Source of the DNA: Flavobacterium sp. NRK1
GTDB lineage: Bacteria > Bacteroidota > Bacteroidia > Flavobacteriales > Flavobacteriaceae
Length of the DNA stretch: 64,000 nt
Assembly (NCBI RefSeq): GCF_024054175.1
Contig: NZ_JAMXLA010000001.1
Coordinates: 2,941,342 to 3,005,341 of the forward strand
Reading direction: 5' to 3'
Positions 61,315-64,000 of this stretch are shown here, in pieces; position 1 is the stretch's first letter; each line of letters begins with the position of its first letter. The notes under the pieces are model-generated. The model was not told the DNA's origin. It did no database searches and saw only the letters and a program-made list of their open reading frames with translations. A program made the position numbers and the translations under genes.

Positions 61315-62556
61315 ATGAAAAAATATACCATACTGCTGTTTTTAGGGTTATTAAGTTTTACTGCTGTAATTAGCTGCAGTAATGACGATAAATCTTCGGG
61401 AACTACAGAACCTGAAAATTTAGATCCTGTACCGGTTGTAAAAACAAACAGTACTAAAATCTATATGCATTATATGCCATGGTTTGAAACCAATGAAAGT
61501 AGTCCGGATCATCAATGGGGCTATCATTGGACTATGGCAAATAAAAATCCTAATAACGTTGATGCCAATGGTAAAAGAGAGATTGCATCCTATTATTATC
61601 CATTAATAGGGCCTTATCATTCCGGCGATAAAGATGTTATTGAAAATCATTTACTGCTTATGAAATATGCCGGTGTTGATGGTGTATTGATTGATTGGTA
61701 TGGCACTTACAATCTTAATGATTACAGGAGTAATAAAGAAAATGCAGAACAGCTTATAGATATGCTGGATGAGGTAGGTTTGGAATATGCTATAGTATAT
61801 GAAGACCGCTTTTTAACAAATATTGTAGATGCCGGACTCGCTCCAACAACAATTAGTGCTGCGAAAACAGATTTTAGTTACTTGCAGAACAATTATTTTA
61901 CTGATGCCAATTATATAAAAGTAGATGGTAAGCCCTTATTACTTGATTTTGGTCCAATAACGCTTACCACTCCGGCAGAATGGACAAGTGCTTTCAGCGG
62001 TTTGAATCCGAAACCTACATTTTTAACCTTATGGTATGAATCGGCAGATGCAGGTACTAATGCTTCAGGGGAATATTCCTGGGTGTACCAGGATAATACA
62101 CATATTAGTAATTTTTATGCTAATAAGCTGCCTACCCTAAACGTAGGTATGGGAAGTGCCTATCCTGGATTTAAAGATTTTTATCAGGAAGGCGGGGGCG
62201 GATCTGCTATTGGCTGGACCATAGAACATAATAATGGAGCTACACTTGATGCTACATTGGCTATGGCACAAAATGCTAACCTAAAATATCTTCAATTGAT
62301 TACATGGAATGACTTTGGTGAAGGTACTATGTTTGAACCTACGGTTGAATTTGGATATTCCTACATTGAAAAAGTAAAAGCATTTGCAGGAGTGCAGAAT
62401 GCATCGGTTTCGTTTAATGATATTAGTAAACTTTATAATCTAAGAAAGCAGTATAAATCAAATTCAGGCATCCAGACTAAACTAAATAAAGCTTTTGATT
62501 ATTTTGTTTCTATGCAGCCCCAGAAGGCCGTACAAATATTAAACGAGATAGAATAA
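61315..62556 (+). CDS. GH71/GH99-like secreted glycoside hydrolase
   Basis: 413 aa lipoprotein (lipobox VISCSND, Cys21). TIM-barrel features of the GH71/GH99 clan: IYMHYMPWFETNES (first strand), YYYPLIGPYHSGDKDVIENHLLLMKYAGVDGVLIDWYG, EYAIVYEDRF, and WNDFGEGTMFEPTVEFGYSYIE near the end. GH99 cleaves internal alpha-1,2-mannosyl or glucose-mannose links; GH71 acts on alpha-1,3-glucan. Both use acidic residues that may include the Glu of YEDRF or GEGTMFEP. Surface localisation is expected from the lipobox and the acidic linker. The following GH97 gene argues for an alpha-glucan target. Confidence 0.8.
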   Translation: MKKYTILLFLGLLSFTAVISCSNDDKSSGTTEPENLDPVPVVKTNSTKIYMHYMPWFETNESSPDHQWGYHWTMANKNPNNVDANGKREIASYYYPLIGPYHSGDKDVIENHLLLMKYAGVDGVLIDWYGTYNLNDYRSNKENAEQLIDMLDEVGLEYAIVYEDRFLTNIVDAGLAPTTISAAKTDFSYLQNNYFTDANYIKVDGKPLLLDFGPITLTTPAEWTSAFSGLNPKPTFLTLWYESADAGTNASGEYSWVYQDNTHISNFYANKLPTLNVGMGSAYPGFKDFYQEGGGGSAIGWTIEHNNGATLDATLAMAQNANLKYLQLITWNDFGEGTMFEPTVEFGYSYIEKVKAFAGVQNASVSFNDISKLYNLRKQYKSNSGIQTKLNKAFDYFVSMQPQKAVQILNEIE

Positions 62557-62581
62557 GTTGTAATAAACGCAAAATTAAATA

Positions 62582-64000
62582 ATGAAAAATAAAATTTACA
62601 AGTATTGCCTGGCGGCTTTTGTTCTTGTAACACTGTCGTGCAATGCCCAAAAAACATACAAAATAGTATCTCCGGGAAAAAATAACGAATTGATTTTTGA
62701 ACTTACAAAATCAGGAGAACCTCAATACAGATTTTCGTCGAATGGAAAATCGGTTATTGAGCCTTCGTTATTGGGATTTGAATTTTCGGGAAATGCAAAA
62801 ATGACAGATGGATTTAAAGTTATTTCAACCCAAAAAAAATCGGTTAATGAAACATGGGAACAACCATGGGGAGAATTCAAAAAGATAACGGATAAGCATA
62901 ATGAACTTATTATTCATTTAAAGGAAGAAAAAGGAGAACAGAGACTTGTAGATATTATTTTCAGAGTATTTGATGACGGTTTGGGTTTCAGGTATTTCTT
63001 CCCCAAGCAGCCTAATTTAGGAAAAGTGAAGATATCTAACGAAATAACTCAGTTTACATTTTCTGATGATAATAATGTTTGGTGGATACCTGTACACAGG
63101 GAAAACAGTTATTATGAGAGTTTTTACAGAAAAACTCCCATGAGCGAGACAGATACCATCAATACTCCTGCAACTTTTGAGACTAAAAACAAGCTATATG
63201 TCGCTATACACGAGGCTAACCTAACCGATTTTGCTTCTATGACATTGCTTAAAACAAAAGGTAACACCTATAAAAGTGAATTAGTGCCTTGGGCTGATGG
63301 TACAAAAGTTTATACAGAAACGCCATTTGAGACTCCCTGGAGAACTATTATGGTAGGTACAAAACCGGGTGATTTAGCAACATCTACACTTACATTAAAC
63401 TTAAATGAGCCTTGTAAAATTAAAGATACATCATGGATAGAAACCTCTAAATATATTGGAATATGGTGGGGAATGCATCTGGAAAAATATACCTGGGGAC
63501 AAGGACCTAAGCATGGAGCCACCACCAAAATAACAAAAGAATATATAGATTTTGCCGCCAAAAATCATTTTGATGGCGTATTGGTTGAAGGGTGGAATGA
63601 AGGATGGGATGGCGACTGGACAGCTGACGGTACCGCTTTTAGTTTTACTAAATCGTATCCGGATTTTGATATTAAAGAAATAACTAAATATGCGGCTTCA
63701 AAAAATGTACGCTTAATAGGGCATCATGAAACTGCTGGTGCATCTAAACATTATGAAAGCCAGCTTGACGATGCTTTTAAATTATATAATAGTTTGGGCG
63801 TTACTACTGTAAAAACAGGTTATGTAAATAAGTATCTTGATAAAAAAGAATGGCATGACAGCCAGTATGGTGTTCGCCACTACAGGAAAGTGATTGAAAC
63901 TGCCGCTAAATATCATATAATGATTGATAATCATGAGCCGGTAAAGGGAACAGGTTTACAACGTACTTATCCTAACCTTATGGCACAGGAAGGTGCCAGG
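62582..64000 (+). CDS. susB: GH97 alpha-glucosidase-like enzyme, 5' part
   Basis: 473 codons visible, stop beyond the right edge. Signal peptide with Cys (LVTLSCNAQ) and an N-terminal beta-sandwich (about 25-260), then the catalytic TIM barrel. Acidic residues fitting the inverting SusB-type group as I recall it: Glu383 in GHHETAG and Glu452 in DNHEPVKG, 69 residues apart as in SusB (Glu439, Glu508). The third (Glu532 of SusB) would fall about 3 codons past the window. WIPVHRENSYYESFYRKTP and DGVLVEGWNEGWDGDW are typical GH97 stretches. It would finish the breakdown of the imported alpha-glycan in the periplasm. Confidence 0.9.
   Translation, partial: MKNKIYKYCLAAFVLVTLSCNAQKTYKIVSPGKNNELIFELTKSGEPQYRFSSNGKSVIEPSLLGFEFSGNAKMTDGFKVISTQKKSVNETWEQPWGEFKKITDKHNELIIHLKEEKGEQRLVDIIFRVFDDGLGFRYFFPKQPNLGKVKISNEITQFTFSDDNNVWWIPVHRENSYYESFYRKTPMSETDTINTPATFETKNKLYVAIHEANLTDFASMTLLKTKGNTYKSELVPWADGTKVYTETPFETPWRTIMVGTKPGDLATSTLTLNLNEPCKIKDTSWIETSKYIGIWWGMHLEKYTWGQGPKHGATTKITKEYIDFAAKNHFDGVLVEGWNEGWDGDWTADGTAFSFTKSYPDFDIKEITKYAASKNVRLIGHHETAGASKHYESQLDDAFKLYNSLGVTTVKTGYVNKYLDKKEWHDSQYGVRHYRKVIETAAKYHIMIDNHEPVKGTGLQRTYPNLMAQEGAR

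Noticed and set aside
1-64000. CRISPR arrays, tRNA or rRNA genes, insertion sequences, integrases, prophage
   Set aside because: No regularly spaced repeats, cloverleaf-like intergenic sequence, transposase or recombinase motifs, or phage structural genes were found by reading both strands.

Overview
The window is AT-rich chromosomal DNA from a member of the Bacteroidetes, most likely a Flavobacterium-like species of the Flavobacteriaceae. Several things point there. It has a SusC/SusD pair with lipoprotein glycosidases, promoter elements of the form TTG-N17-23-TAnnTTTG, few Shine-Dalgarno sequences, many Cys-lipoproteins with short tails, a bacillithiol gene (bshA), and a block order (MCE protein, Fe-S reductase, HAD protein, CCG protein, unnamed protein) that I recognise from flavobacteria. 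I saw no tRNA, rRNA, CRISPR array, insertion sequence or prophage. Coding density is high, and many convergent gene pairs share long perfect-stem bidirectional terminators.

Region by region. 1-12 kb: envelope and housekeeping genes: the lptD 5' end, an amidase, an MCE transporter subunit, a membrane Fe-S reductase with its CCG partner and an interposed HAD protein, a GH3/beta-lactamase fusion, bshA, and an exonuclease/phosphatase-fold protein. 12-22 kb: an RNA helicase, a CDF transporter, hutG and hutI flanking a coiled-coil membrane protein, CorA, a DUF1003 protein, an acetyltransferase, fumC and an overlooked 52-residue membrane protein. 22-27 kb: a red-light module (response regulator, heme oxygenase, bacteriophytochrome) beside a second regulator unit (AraC-type protein, receiver). 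A candidate small RNA lies between them. 27-29 kb: a CREST/ceramidase-like protein and a two-gene HipA-like kinase/DUF3037 module. 29-36 kb: an envelope cluster (LTA-synthase-like transferase, PAP2 phosphatase, TauE/SafE permease with an extra domain, OmpR-type regulator, histidine kinase, C40 hydrolase). A perfect PmrA-box-like site precedes it.

36-45 kb: an L,D-transpeptidase, thioredoxin, the agmatine-to-putrescine genes aguA and aguB, an unknown lipoprotein with a 7TM protein and a NarL-type two-component system, a hemolysin III protein, and an AhpD-like enzyme with an AraC regulator. 45-53 kb: a frameshifted DUF4861 gene, a GH88 hydrolase, an aldo/keto reductase, a Na+/H+ antiporter, and a VWA/AAA+ ATPase pair. 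53-64 kb: a polysaccharide utilisation locus with a DUF6377-type membrane regulator, divergent from a DUF5004-like lipoprotein, a beta-sandwich protein, SusC, SusD, a GH71/99-like lipoprotein and a GH97 enzyme cut by the right edge. Its likely target is an alpha-linked glycan.

The observations I rate highest are the PmrA-box-like element (29084-29100), the small RNA candidate (25679-25800), the HipA-like/DUF3037 pair, the phytochrome regulatory island, and the frameshift in the DUF4861 gene.
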